A stretch of DNA of 64,000 nt. Source: Symsagittifera roscoffensis (taxonomy: Eukaryota > Xenacoelomorpha > Acoela > Convolutidae). A program made the position numbers and the translations under genes. Shown piece by piece: positions 1-12,309 of the stretch (the first letter of the stretch is position 1; each line of letters begins with the position of its first letter). Location: contig NC_087062.1 of the NCBI RefSeq assembly GCF_963678635.1, positions 53,950,473-54,014,472 on the forward strand, written 5' to 3'. Below the pieces are notes generated by a model. It was not told where the DNA came from. It saw nothing but the letters and a program-made list of their open reading frames with translations, and did no database searches.

Positions 1-3000
1 GATGAACCCAGAGATTGACGACAGTCCATGAAATATTTCGTTTTGATGTGTTGTCTGGTGATTCTTATTCATTTCTATGAGTGGCTCTTCTTTTTCTCTG
101 CTAAATGTAAATGATCTCCGGGAGTTAGTGAAAATATTCTTTGAAATGTTCCGTTTTGATTGCTTTGTAATGTAGTGATGTTTTTTTTATTTTAATCGGA
201 CGCTGATGCCTGTATCTGCCAGAAATGGATGAATCCAGAGATTGACGATATTCCATGAAGTATTTCGTTCTCATGTCTTGTCTAATTATGCTTTTTCCCT
301 TCTATAAGTTGCTCTTGTTTTTTTCTGCTATATTAAGATGATCTCCGAGAATTGGAAAGTGTTTCTTGAATAGTTTGTTTTTGATTGCTTTGTAATGTCG
401 TGATGGTTTTTCACTTTGATCGGAGGCTGTTGCCTGTCTCTGCCAGAAATGGATGAACCCAGAGATTGACGATAGTCCATGAAATATTTCGTTCTGATGT
501 ATTGTCTAGTTATGCTTATTCACTTTGATTAGTAGCTCTTCTTTTTTTCCTGCTATATGTAGATGATCTCCGATAATTAGAAAATTTCTCTTCAATTGTT
601 TATTTTTGATTGCTTTGCTGTGTCGTGATGTTTTTCTTTTTGATCAGAGGCTTTCGTTTGTCTCTGCCTGAATTGGATGAACCCAGAGATTGACGATAGT
701 CCATGAAATATTTCGTTTTGATGTTTTGTCTGGTGATTCTTATTCATTTCTATGAGTGGCTCTTCTTTTTCTCTGCTAAATGTAAATGATCTCCGGGAGT
801 TAACGAAAATATTCTTTGAAATGTTCCGTTTTGATTGCGTTGTAATGTAGTGATGTTTTTTTTTCTTTCATTTTAATCGGACGCTGATGCCTGTATCTGC
901 CAGAAATGGATGAATCCAGAGATTGATGATATTCCATGAAGTATTTCGTTCTCATGTCTTGTCTAATTATGCTTATTCACTTCTATAAGTTGCTCTTGTT
1001 TTTTTTCTGCTATTTTAAGATGATCTCCGAGAAGTGCAAAGTTTTTCTTGATTAATTTGTTTTTGATTGCTTTATAATGTCGTGATGTTTTTTCACTTTG
1101 ATCGGAGGCTGTTGCCTGTCTCTGCCAGAAATGGATGAACCCAGAGATTGACGATAGTCCATGAAATATTTCGTTCTGATGTCTTGTCTAGTTATGCTTA
1201 TTCACTTTTTTTAATGGCTCTTGTTTTTTCTGCTATTTTTAGATGATCTCCGAGAATTAGACCATTCATCTTGAATAGTTTGTTTTTAATTGCTTTGTAT
1301 TGTCGTAATGATTTTTTCACTTTGATCGTAGGCTGTTGCCTATATCTGCCAGAAATGGATGAACCCAGAGATTGACGATATTCCATGAAGTATTTCGTTC
1401 TCATGTCTTGTCTAATTATGCTTATTCGCTTCTATAAGTTGCTGTTGTTTTTTTCTGCTATATTAAGATGATCTCCGAGAATTAGAAAGTTTTTCTTGAA
1501 TAGCTTGGTTTTGATTGCTTTGTAATGTCGTGATGTTTTTTCACTTTGATCTGAGGCTGTTGCCTGTATCTGCCAGAAATGGATGACCCCAGAGATTGAC
1601 GATATTCCATGAAGTTTTTGGTTCTCATGTCTTGTCTAATTATGCTTATTCACTTCTATAAGTTGTTCTTGTTTTTTTCTGCTATTTTAAGATAATCTCC
1701 GAGAATTAGAAAGTTTTTCTTGAATTGTTTGTTTTTGATTGCTTTGTAATGTCGTGATGGTTTTTCACTTTGATCGGAGGCTGTTGCCTGTCTCTGCCAG
1801 AAATGGATGAACCCAGAGATTGACGATAGTCCATGAAATATTTCGTTCTGATGTCTTGTCTAGTTGTGCTTATTCTTTTCTATTTGGGGCTCTAGTTTTT
1901 TTTTCCGCTATAGGTAGATGATCTCCGATAATTAGAAAAATTCTCTTCAGTAGTTTCTTTTTGATTGCTTTGCTGTGCCGTGATATTATTTTTCTTTTTC
2001 ATCAGAGGCTTTCGTTTGTCTCTGTCAGAAATGAATGAACCCAGAGATTGACGATAGTTCATGAACTATTTCGTTCTCATGTCTTGTCTAATTATGCTTA
2101 TTCACTTCTATAAGTTGCTCTTGTTTTTTTCTGCTATTTTAAGATGATCTCCGAGAATTGCAAAGTTTTTCTTGATTAATTTGTTTTTGATTGCTTTATA
2201 ATGTCGTGATGTTTTTTCACTTTGATCGGAGGCTGTTGCCTGTCTCTGCCAGAAATGGATGAACCCAGAGATTGACCATAGTCCATGAAATATTTCGTTC
2301 TGATGTCTTGTCTAGTTATGCTTATTCACTTTTTTTAATGGCTCTTGTTTTTTCTGCTATTTTTAGATGATCTCCGAGAATTAGACCATTCATCTTGAAT
2401 AGTTTGTTTTTAATTGCTTTGTATTGTCGTAATGATTTTTTCACTTTGATCGTAGGCTGTTGCCTATATCTGCCAGAAATGGATGAACCCAGAGATTGAC
2501 GATATTCCATGAAGTATTTCGTTCTCATGTCTTGTCTAATTATGCTTATTCGCTTCTATAAGTTGCTGTTGTTTTTTTCTGCTATATTAAGATGATCTCC
2601 GAGAATTAGAAAGTTTTTCTTGAATAGCTTGGTTTTGATTGCTTTGTAATGTCGTGATGTTTTTTCACTTTGATCTGAGGCTGTTGCCTGTATCTGCCAG
2701 AAATGGATGACCCCAGAGATTGACGATATTCCATGAAGTTTTTGGTTCTCATGTCTTGTCTAATTATGCTTATTCACTTCTATAAGTTGTTCTTGTTTTT
2801 TTCTGCTATTTTAAGATAATCTCCGAGAATTAGAAAGTTTTTCTTGAATTGTTTGTTTTTGATTGCTTTGTAATGTCGTGATGGTTTTTCACTTTGATCG
2901 GAGGCTGTTGCCTGTCTCTGCCAGAAATGGATGAACCCAGAGATTGACGATAGTCCATGAAATATTTCGTTCTGATGTCTTGTCTAGTTGTGCTTATTCT

Positions 3001-3460
3001 TTTCTATTTGGGGCTCTAGTTTTTTTTTCCGCTATAGGTAGATGATCTCCGATAATTAGAAAAATTCTCTTCAGTAGTTTCTTTTTGATTGCTTTGCTGT
3101 GCCGTGATATTATTTTTCTTTTTCATCAGAGGCTTTCATTTGTCTCTGTCAGAAATGAATGAACCCAGAGATTGACGATAGTTCATGAACTATTTCGTTT
3201 TGATGTCTTGTCTAATTATGCTGATTCATTTCTATCAGTGGCTCTTGTTTAGTTTTCTGCTATATAGATGATCTTCGAGAATTAGAAACATTCTCTTTAA
3301 TAATTTTTTTATTGCTTTGCTCTGTCGTGTTGTTTTTTTTTTCTATTTGATCAGAGGCTTTTGTTTGTCTCTGCTAGAAATGGATGAACCCGGAGATTGA
3401 CGATAGTCCATGAAATCTTTCGTTCTGATGTGTTGTCTTGTGATGCTTATTCCTGAAATA
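1..3460. repeat. Satellite array, ~225-bp monomer with higher-order repeats
   Basis: About fifteen tandem monomers, each opening with a version of GATGAACCCAGAGATTGAC. Monomer starts are near 1, 228, 452, 676, 909, 1134, 1358, 1582, 1806, 2034, 2258, 2482, 2706, 2930, 3158 and 3383, so the period is 223-233 bp. Two levels of organisation are visible. Monomers 1 and 676 share variants (a 3-monomer, ~675-bp unit). The block from about 936 to 2060 recurs almost unchanged at about 2061-3185, exactly 1124 bp away (a 5-monomer unit). ORFs in either strand are by-products of the repeat. The left edge lies outside the window. Confidence 0.95.
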
Positions 3461-3800
3461 TTTTGTTCCGATCACTTGTCTTGTGATGCTAGTCTTGGAA
3501 TTTTGTTTTGAAAATAACAATTTCTTTTTTTTATTTGTTTTTTCGTGGTTATTTTTTCGCTTTGATCAGAGGCTGTTGTCTATCTCTGCCAGTAATGGAT
3601 GAACTCAGATATTGACAATCGTTCATGAAAAATTCGTTCTGATTCATTGTTTTGTGACGTTTATTCAAAACTGTTAGTGGCTGTTGTTTTTCTTTTCTAT
3701 ACCTATATGAACCCCGAGAAGTTAAATAAAATTGGAATTGTATTTTATTGCTGTTGTGATGTTTTTTTGCTTTGATCAGAGGCTGTTTCCTATTTCCTTA
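3461..3800. repeat. Degenerate edge of the satellite array
   Basis: Further monomer fragments are recognisable (for example around 3598, and the TTTGATCAGAGGCTGTT phrase near 3562 and 3772). They are shortened and diverged compared with the core array, as expected at the boundary of a satellite block. Confidence 0.75.
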
Positions 3801-5705
3801 TCAACTATTTCCTGATAATATTTCCTTCTGATTCCTGGTTGATATTGTTAACTATCTAATTTTTGCTATATCACTATATGGATTCAATTTATTAAGAGGC
3901 TAACCGTTTTTTGCCAGTAGTGTCCTTATGGTTTCGTGACGTTACATCACTTTGAAAGGGGACTAGAATTTTTTGGTTCTCTACGTTTTGTGAGTTCGAT
4001 TTTACATAAGTAAATTATTTTGTTTAGCTAAAATTGGCAGCATACAAAATTGAATTAAAAAATTCGGTTTGTCTTGATTATGATCTTTGCAAACATAACA
4101 GTTGTCAACTGAACCAATCATATATGTTTCCAAGCTTCCGAGTTTTTCTCTGATATACAAATCCTGAAAAATTTGAAGAAATTTATACGATAATTTATAT
4201 ACGATTATACGAAATCGATAATTGGCGACTCTTTTTTTGAGACTTTCCTTGTACTGCAAGATGATAGATTTTAGGGGCGGCTCAACTCCAACACAAAAAA
4301 TTTTCTGAGAGTAATCAGAGATTTTCGGGGGGCAAAAGATATAATCGAGCTTCAAAAACAATCTGAAAAGCCTTGAGTGGTCGCTATAACTGAGCAAGGA
4401 TTTTGATCTCGAGTTATACTATTAAGTTTTTATACAAAGCCAAAATATTCGGTTATACGTTATACTATAGTCAGATTATACGATTTTAAGTTACGTTTTA
4501 TAATTGTACGTCATATATCACAGGAACAGGTGACACTTGTTGACTTTTGGCCTTGTTCTTTCGAGAAAAAAAAAACGAAGTATTTTTGGTTATAATGATT
4601 GATCTGGAAAGAAACGATGGGTTGTGATAAACAAAGGTGGGGATTTTCCTGAGACTTGTGAGATTGTTATTTTCATTTCAGCGCTGTTGAGAACATATAT
4701 ATGAAATATTTTGTCTTTGTTGTGAAGGACCTAAGAATGCTTGTGGTGTGGCTGTTCAATTTTGTAAGATTCGACGCGTGATTTGATTTGATTGTCTTCG
4801 TTGTCAGCTTAGATTTATCAAGGACCGTAAAAATATTTTATGAATTGACGAGGTAGCAAGTTATGAAGCCTCTGTAATGGTGGCAGTTTGTTTTTACACT
4901 TCCTTGTTTTGTCTTTGTTTTTTGTTATGGTTTTCCGCACCCGTTCACTTGTTTGTCTATGTAGCCTCAGGGTATTGAAGTACACAAAGATTGCCAGATG
5001 TTTTTGTTCTAGACGTCTCATTCTTTTACTTGGGACGGCTGAGTAAACATGCCACAAATTTTCCTAGCCGGTGGTCCAATCCAGATTCTTGCAGCTGCAA
5101 CGAAAGAACGGCAGTTTAAAGTCTTTTCTGGCTTTGTTTTAAATAAGAAGTTAAGGATTACCGATTACATATGTCATTTGTGCCCATTAAATCTCTTAAA
5201 AGCTTTGATCTTTCTTTGATGAGGCTGCTTACCATCTCTGTTTTGTCTGCTCGATCAATTTTTTGATAATGGTCTGATTGTCGTCACGATCAAACGATTT
5301 GAGCTGTCTGATTTAAAATTGGTGGATTAATAACTACTTGCGTATATTGCCAATGAAATCGAAAAATATCTCTTTTTATAGATACAATTAAATTAAAAGC
5401 TAAATATAAAACTTCACTGTGTAGATTGATTTAAGACAGACAGCGCTTGAGAGAAGGTGCTTGTGGTCATATCTATATTTTTGTGGTTGGTTGACTGCTG
5501 CTTAAAAATAGATAAAAATAGTTTGGAATCAGTCTTGCGCGGACGGTTGAACGCACACCCCCAGAAATTAAGCCAATGATACGATCTGAATTTTGATACG
5601 CAGCAAGAAGGCTTTGAGTGGCCTACAATTTATGAATTTTCAATTGAAAATTATCAATAGATTATTGGATTGGTTATATTGAGATTTTGTGTAACAGTTA
5701 TAAAT
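3801..5705. other. Gene-free AT-rich stretch
   Basis: No supported gene. The minus-strand ORFs at 4002-4397 (131 codons) and 4818-5057 (79 codons) have no recognisable domain, no clear splice context and base composition like the surrounding noncoding DNA. I treat them as chance ORFs. The right part is presumably 5' flank of the gene starting at 5706, but I see no clear promoter element. Confidence 0.5.
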
Positions 5706-5903
5706 ATGTATGCACCTTGTCACATTGGCTTAAATAGTTCTCATTTTACTCTGACTCGGTTGATATTGATTGCCGTGGTGCTCATTACCCCCTTATTGAG
5801 TGGCTCCGGTTCCAGAGTGAAGCTTTTCTTCCATTCAAAGAGATATAAGTCGCAAGTGTTCATCGAAGCAAAAGAAAACACCGTCTTATTCTGCAACAAT
5901 CAA
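5706..5903 (+). CDS. Exon 1 of unrecognised secreted-protein gene (signal peptide)
   Basis: ATG at 5706 opens 66 codons ending in CAA followed by the strong donor GTAAGT (5904). The encoded start has a polar stretch of about 18 residues and then the hydrophobic run LILIAVVLITPLL (about residues 20-31) followed by small residues (SGSGS), which reads as a signal peptide or signal anchor. The exon ends in phase 0, which fits the phase-0 acceptor at 7784. An in-frame extension upstream to 5670 has no better start codon. Joining this exon to 7784-9326 is inference from phase, the order of signal peptide then cysteine-containing chain, and a total length divisible by three. An additional small exon in the 1.9-kb intron cannot be excluded. 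Confidence 0.6.
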
Positions 5904-7783
5904 GTAAGTCACAATATTGCACCATTTGACACACAAACAAGTTAAGCGTACGTTGAATGTTTTGCCATTTTCATTAGATTTTGTTTAGAAACTCTAACCC
6001 CGCTTCAGTGATTTTTCTCTAACTAGATTTAACTTGCGTCAAAGATGACCCATGTAGAGAGTGACTTTTCGTATAAATTGTCTTTAGTTATAAAGCTGCG
6101 GTTTAAATAAACGGTTTTGAATTTAATACACGGATCGACTGAGCAAGCTGCAAATTTGTGTCCAAACAGCCCTAAAAATCGAGCCTAAAGCAACAACAAT
6201 GACGTTGAGTCGTTGCATGAACAGTATTCGTCACTCTTGGAAAACTAAAAAGCATTTTTTAAAGGAATGAACTCTCACCCTAAATATTATCAGCAACTTC
6301 GAGTCACGAAATCTCGTTTAAACTAATTTTTTCTGCCTCTCTCATCTATCTCAAGAATTTCAGTAATTGTTCCGACTTTCGTAACGAAAGTAACGGAATA
6401 TTTGTGCTCGGGGCGGGTTTTTTTTCTTCAGACAAATTTCGACTTTTTAACTAGCCATTTTTGACGGAATTTTAAAATATCATTCAAAAGGTATTGTTGT
6501 CTTGAGCTTAAATTCGAAAAGATAGTTCACCTGTGATTATTTTTTGCAAAGTTTTGGAACGATTTCTAAGACTGATTAAATCTCCGCTGTATATCCGTTA
6601 ATAGCGCGAAATATATCGCACGTTAATTGTCCCAAAATGGCAATCTTTAAACCCCCATAACTTTACGAAAACTGATCACAGGTGAAATGTATTTTCAATT
6701 TTAAGCTCAGGACAACAATACCTTTCGAATGTTAAAAAAAAGTTCCGTCAAAAATGGCCAGTTCAAAAGTCGAAATTTGTCTGAAGAAAAAAAACCCACC
6801 TCGAGCACAAATATTCCGTTACTTTCGTATCGAAAGTCGGAACAAAAATTAATTTTACTTTATTGATGTTAATTTGTTTTATGTTATTACTGCTCAATAG
6901 ACCTTAAAAGGCAGTCGGATACGAGCAGTCTTATTATTCTTAGTACGAACTCACACACAAGACATTCTCTTGTCATTTCGTTGGCTTATCTTCAGTGCGG
7001 ATTCTTGAAGACTAACTTTACTTCCTAAATACCCAAGAAGTTGGCCGAAAACATTTTTCAATGACAATTTTTACAGTATAATTGTTGTGATCAGATCAAG
7101 ATGTGATGCTTATGCATTTGGTGGAACTTTTGCTCTAATCTTGATATGTAGAATTGGAAATTTGAATTGCTTTTTGCTTTTTGAATTGCTCTTTTCCTGA
7201 AGTTTACTTTCCACTCATTGTAGTGCAACAACTCTTGCTACAGAAACATCGGAAAATAATATCGATGAAAAAATAACAGAACTTTCAAAAAGTTCTGTTA
7301 TAGTTTTTGTGATCAGATTAGTCTGCATGTATATTTGCGCATCAATCTGTTTTGGCAGCATCCGGTTGCCCTTGTTTTTTCTGAGCTCTTTTTGAAAAAT
7401 AAAAATGAGAATACATTAGAGCCGGTATAACGGTGGTATAAGTTCCTACCCCGGCAGGGTCATGGCGAAGTAGCGATGATCTTAGACATTCCCAATTACA
7501 TGTTACTTATTTGCTGTAATTTATTTTTCCATATGATTCCCATCTTTTGATGGAGGTGAGATGCTGTGACTAAAAAGTACTTACAGGTGAATTGCATTTG
7601 ATAAATCCTCGTTGATGTAAACTGTGAAGGAGTGTGTAACTGTTCGCCTGCTTCTGAAAAAATAATTTATCTGAATGAATAGAATGCTGCAATTTTCTGT
7701 CTCGAGGTCAGAGTGCAAAAGTTTTGTATAAGTTATTAACAATTGATTCTATCCTTGGTATAAACATTTGGTTGACCTTTTAG
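5904..7783 (+). other. Intron 1 of the secreted-protein gene, with a repeat R cluster
   Basis: This 1.9-kb intron carries a palindromic version of dispersed repeat R (6368-6845) and an inverted piece of the R left end (about 6880-6940). No further exon was identified by eye in the remaining sequence. Confidence 0.55.
6368..6945. repeat. Repeat R, copy 1 (palindromic, rearranged)
   Basis: Both ends of 6368-6845 carry the R right terminus in opposite orientation: TGTTCCGACTTTCG at 6368 and its complement ending CGAAAGTCGGAACAA at 6845. The arms are about 170 bp, with an R centre (TTTGGAACGATTTCTAAGAC onward) in direct orientation between them. A reversed fragment of the R left end follows at about 6880-6940. 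It looks like two oppositely oriented copies merged, or a template-switched copy. Confidence 0.85.
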
Positions 7784-9326
7784 GATTGTGTTGCGAGTCA
7801 TGATGAGCCAGACCACTTTGCCAGTCTGAACTTCGTGTCGTGGCAGGAGTACACTAACCTGGGCTTCCCCATTGTGACCAGCAACAAGTATGAACAGATG
7901 CACTCTCTCAATGGGTTTCACAATTTCGTAGTGGATACTCATTCCAAGAAGGATCACTCTATGCTGTGTGACAGCAAAGACCTGTTCGCGAAGACTAACA
8001 AGCAGTAAGAACTATTTCTGTCTATACTTTTCAGCAACGCTTTCGTTATAAACAAGCACCGATGGTTTGAAGGAGCTATGCCTATATTATTTCTATGAGT
8101 CGAACGTTTTTCCATGCCGCTGCCATGCAATTTAAAATACACTGCGAAAGAAAATGAGAAAATATCAGTTGCTTAGCTATCCACAGATCCTCAGAATTCT
8201 GTCTATGATCTGTTTAATTCGGTCGAATTCTATGAACAATTTTTGTATAAATGCCGAAAGTTATTTTTGTCTTTGTGTGTTTAAGGTGCAAGGGACTGTC
8301 GTTCAAAGGCAGATTGAGTCCCAAACTGGTGGAGAGTGAGCGACCCTGGACAGCCTCTCTGTCTGTGCTGAGTGTGAGCGTGGACATGACTGTGTTGAAA
8401 CAGAGTGCCCCCTTCACCTTCAGACACACGCCAGAGTACAAACTGGCACTCAGTCCTCTCGATATAGTGATCCAACTCACAATCACTGGCTGGTCCTTCT
8501 GCAACCTCGGAAGTGGTATGTACTAACTGGGTAACATTTAAATTGCACCCATTTGTTTTTGAGTGACAGATTTGTATAGGTAGTTCAAGCATGCATGATA
8601 TTTTGTGATAGTCAAAGTTATTTTGATATTCATGTGTCCTGAGTTTGCCGAGTGCATTGAATAGAATCTGAGGAAGATGTAGATGGAAGTATTTTAGGCT
8701 TTAAATGTCCATTGGAATTGCTATTCAAAGGCATAAAATGGGGGAATAAATGAAAACAATAAATGCTAGCTCATTGAAATTTGTTCAGCGGAAAGCAGTT
8801 AGGGTGCTCAACTGTTGTTGCCGCCGGGACTTTTGAATACTAATTGGCCCTAATTGTATAATCAATTTCAGTTGAGTGTCCTGTGCAACTAGAAGCTTCG
8901 GACTCCACCCATCTGGTGTTCACTCTAGACTTCAAGTTGGACAACTTCCGACCCAGACTAACGGGTGAAACAAACCACTACAAGAAGTACTCACTGGGTG
9001 ACGGAGCTTGTCTGTTCGTGGGAAAATTCTATTACCGCACACACCCCACACAGTTTTACAACCCAACTACCCCTGAGTACCAGAATGATGCCATACCGCC
9101 GGCGTTTGAGGGGGTGCAGTTTCTAGTGAATGGGGGAATTTTCCCGCAGTTGAAAAATGAGTCCAAACCTGTATGGTTGAAGCAACCCCCAGGCTTCCCG
9201 ACAACTGATTTCAGCTCGAAGTTTGCGTTTTTCATGGAGCAAACGAAGAGTCTCTACGACGAGACAATGTTCGAAATTGTCTACAGACCGCCTAGCTTAG
9301 GATCAAAGTTGCCAAATGGGTGCTGA
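7784..9326 (+). CDS. Exons 2-4 of unrecognised secreted-protein gene
   Basis: Three exons are well supported by splice sites and matching phases: 7784-8004 (acceptor TTTTAG, donor GTAAGA), 8286-8515 (acceptor TTTAAG, donor GTATGT) and 8872-9326 (acceptor TTTCAG, stop TGA at 9324). With exon 1 the coding length is 1104 nt, giving 367 residues. The exons are clearly richer in G+C than the introns. The chain holds scattered cysteines (for example in FCNNQDC, QCKGL, SFCNLG, VECPV, GDGACLF and the C-terminal NGC) and many aromatic and polar residues, with no transmembrane helix after the N-terminus. This suggests a disulphide-stabilised extracellular protein. I do not recognise the family and propose no function. 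Nearby introns contain only repeats. Confidence 0.75.
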
Positions 9327-9611
9327 ATTAACTCAATCGGCAATTTAGACTGACATAAATTAATCCCTAGCATAATTTCTTGATACTTTGTCAATCTCGT
9401 GAAATGTTGAAAATATTTCATGTTTGAACTCGTTTTAAATATTCATGCTATACTAAGAAGATCTGAGGGGCTAGTGTATGAAAATTTCAAAACTTATCAC
9501 TACTTTCTCAAAACCTTATTATTTTGTCACAAAATGGTTATTTATATATCAGTTTTGTGCTCACAAAGGCATTGTGCTTGATCAAATCGTAGGCAATTTT
9601 ACAACAAGTAG

Positions 9612-9987
9612 AACAATATTAAGTACAAAGTGATAAAAAAAATTTGTCCTATTAACAAATCAATTAAGGCATGTAAGCTTGCTTGAACCAATTTGGAACG
9701 ATTTATAAGACGGATTAAATCTCGCTTACGCGTTATTAGCGCGAAATATATCGCGCGTTAATTGTCCCAAATTGACCAAAATGGCAATATATAAACCCCC
9801 ATATTTGTACGAAAACTGATCACAGGTGAAATATCTTTTCAAATTTATGCTCAGGACAACAATACCTTTCGAATGATAAAAAAAAACCGTCAAAAATGGC
9901 TAGTTAAAAAGTCGAAATTTTTCTGAAGAAAAAAAACCCACCCCGAGCACAAATATTCCGTTACTTTCGTATCGAAAGTCAGAACAA
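9612..9987 (+). repeat. Repeat R, copy 2 (left end missing)
   Basis: Matches the R consensus from the TACAAA...AACAAATCAATTA segment through the right-end hairpin and terminal GTCAGAACAA. The left ~120 bp, including the left hairpin, is absent. Confidence 0.9.
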
Positions 9988-10829
9988 TAAAACGGAAATA
10001 ATTCTTGGGCGAAGCATGAGTTCGAATCCTGAAGTATCAGAGGGTTTGATTTTTTAAGTTCGAGTTTCTTCGAAGGTCTAATTTTTTATTTTTAAGAATC
10101 ACTGAACGTAATGAAATCTCTTATATAGGTCTTGAAGATTTTCTTCGTTTTTGTTCGGGTGAGCTCTACAGATGTGCATTCAATCATATTAATGCATTAA
10201 AATTATATATGCAGTTTGTGAATTCAATTCAAATTCCTCTGCTAAATATTGAGTAAAATTTTTCTCCAAATACGAACGTGGAAATTGCGCGAAAAACGTG
10301 AAAAACTTTCTAGTTTCGAAAGTTGATTTTAATTTTAAGATGTACCAGCGGAATCAAAAATGAACCTATTGATCCAGTTTTTTTAATTGAGTTAATTTTG
10401 ACTAAAAAAAAGTTCAATCATAATTTTGCCTTGAAAGTCAGAGCACTAAGATAAAATAGTTTTGATGATGAAATTTGAAATTAAAGTTAAATAAAAAAAA
10501 ACATTTGTTTTTTTCCGTTCAGTGACTCATTCGGACTGTCTGTTGGCTTAAAACTTGCATGCTCAATCCAAGGCAAATATTGCTATTTGGAAAACAAATC
10601 GGCAAAGGGGCAAAAAAAAACGAGCTTCAGAAATGGATTTTAATTTAGGGCGTTCCAGTGGAATCGAAACTTTAGATATTGCTCCAATTTCTCACTTAAT
10701 TAAACTTAAGACAACTTAAAAAGGGACAGTGCCCTCAAAGATTCTTGATTTGCAAACTCTTTTATGGTAATTCATCCATTTCCGGTAGTTTTAATGTTTT
10801 ATTTTTTTTTTTGAGTTTGCCACCAAAAA

Positions 10830-10910
10830 TCAGGCACTACAATCATCGGAATGGGCCGAGTGATATATCTTATTAAAGCCCTTTTAGTCTTGATGGGAAT
10901 TTGATTAACT
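10830..10910 (+). repeat. Dispersed repeat S, copy 1
   Basis: Shares the core ATCGGAATGGGCCGAGTGAT (10844 onward) and flanking order with copies at 13681-13790 and 42225-42365. It is diverged. Confidence 0.5.
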
Positions 10911-11862
10911 GGCTCATAAATTAGTAATGTAAAAAAAAATCAAAAATAGAATCTGCAAAGAAGAGTTTTTTGGAAATATGTTTTAAACTGTTTGTTGTTT
11001 TTTAGTGATCGAAGACAGCTGTTGTCTCAATTAGGTCTAACGTCCTACGCGTTCGTTAAGTTCTATCATTGCAACACGCTCAAAATACGACACCTATTGA
11101 AAAAGAAATGTTTTTATTATTTTTATTCATGTGGTCGGAACATTGCGACACTTGCACAGCAACCGGTAATCCTTGTTACTACTCAATAACGGTTTAACAA
11201 AAATGGACATTTACGACCACTACTCTGTGATTCGCGTTAGTTTGTGAGTCGAATATCGTTGTCTCGACGAAATGGTATGGTTTTTCAAAATTTATTCAAA
11301 ATTTTGGTCTTTTATGGTGCTTTTAGAGCTCAAATTTCTTGTTTTATGCTTGATTTGTAAAGTGCAGCTTACCTTCTGCGTAGTCTGTGGTTAATCTTTT
11401 GCTGTTCCTTGAAAAATTGCTCAAAATCAGTTGGATGTTTTTATTAGTATAATGGGTATTGAGAGGCCTTTTAACCTCTCCTGCAAAAGATACACAAGAA
11501 GGCTTATGTCAAGGCAAAACCCTGACTTAACCGACAGCCCCTTAGATCAACATTTAGTCATTCAGTTAAAAAATTCAAATAACGATTTAAAGTGGAGCAA
11601 AAATGTTTATAAAGTACAGCAAACTTTTTTACAAAAAATTTTTTCATATTTGCAAACATCCCCTCACGCACACATGCACACAATCTATGTAAATTACAAA
11701 GTCAAAAAGATGAAATTAGCGTTCAGCGGTCTTTTATTAATCATAACAGTTACAAAAGAAGGTGTCTTGTAATCGGGAATTACTTTTTTCCTCGTAACAA
11801 CTTTTCTTGCAAATTTTCAACTTGCGTTTTTGTTGAATCGTATCAACTTCCAGGTTCCTTTG

Positions 11863-11932
11863 TACTCGGCCTAGAGGAAATGCCGTTGCCTTTGCACTCT
11901 AAGGTATTGGGTTCGACTCGCGGTCGGACCTT
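11863..11932 (+). repeat. tRNA-like sequence, possible SINE head
   Basis: Contains GGGTTCGACTCG (about 11908), a good match to the tRNA/SINE B box (GGTTCGANNCC). An A-box-like GGCCTAGAGG lies at the right distance upstream. A complete cloverleaf with an acceptor stem is not evident, so a tRNA-derived SINE or relic is more likely than a working tRNA gene. Confidence 0.4.
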
Positions 11933-12309
11933 GTTATTTTTAATATGTGTCCAATGAAAAATAATTTCCGGAAAAACTGATATGTGGGACTTTCGTTTAT
12001 CTTCTCACGTTTTGTCGGTTTAGTTGTAACATTGCGGATTTTACTTGCTGGGCATTATTGCGTAGAGTTCCTATTAGATAAAAATAGCTATAATGAAAAT
12101 GTATCGAAATGAAATTTAATTTTTTTAGACCCTTTGGAAAGTTACTCAATTTTCTCAAAAAGTATTTAACTGATTTCAAACAAAGAGTATCAATTGAAAG
12201 ACTGAATAATTTTTTTTGTGTGTGCATTATCTCGTAGTCTCTTTTCCCTAAGTCTCTGTCTACATCCTTCAAAAGTCTGTGGGGGGGGGGGGCTTTTCAT
12301 TCCTATATA

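Larger units (their letters stand above)
9327..11862. other. Repeat-rich gene-free stretch
   Basis: Downstream of the secreted-protein gene. It holds R copy 2 (9612-9987), a tRNA B-box-like sequence GAGTTCGAATCCT at about 10018 directly after it, and one copy of dispersed repeat S (about 10830-10910). The plus ORFs at 10992-11189 and 11431-11772 show no domain. The rest is AT-rich with T and A runs. Confidence 0.55.

Noticed and set aside
1198-2528. Two identical 68-codon minus-strand ORFs
   Set aside because: They are the same satellite monomer 1124 bp apart; identity reflects the higher-order repeat, not a duplicated gene.
1-3460. CRISPR array
   Set aside because: Eukaryotic satellite with 225-bp units and no unique spacers.
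4002-4397. 131-codon minus-strand ORF
   Set aside because: No domain, no splice context, composition like noncoding DNA.
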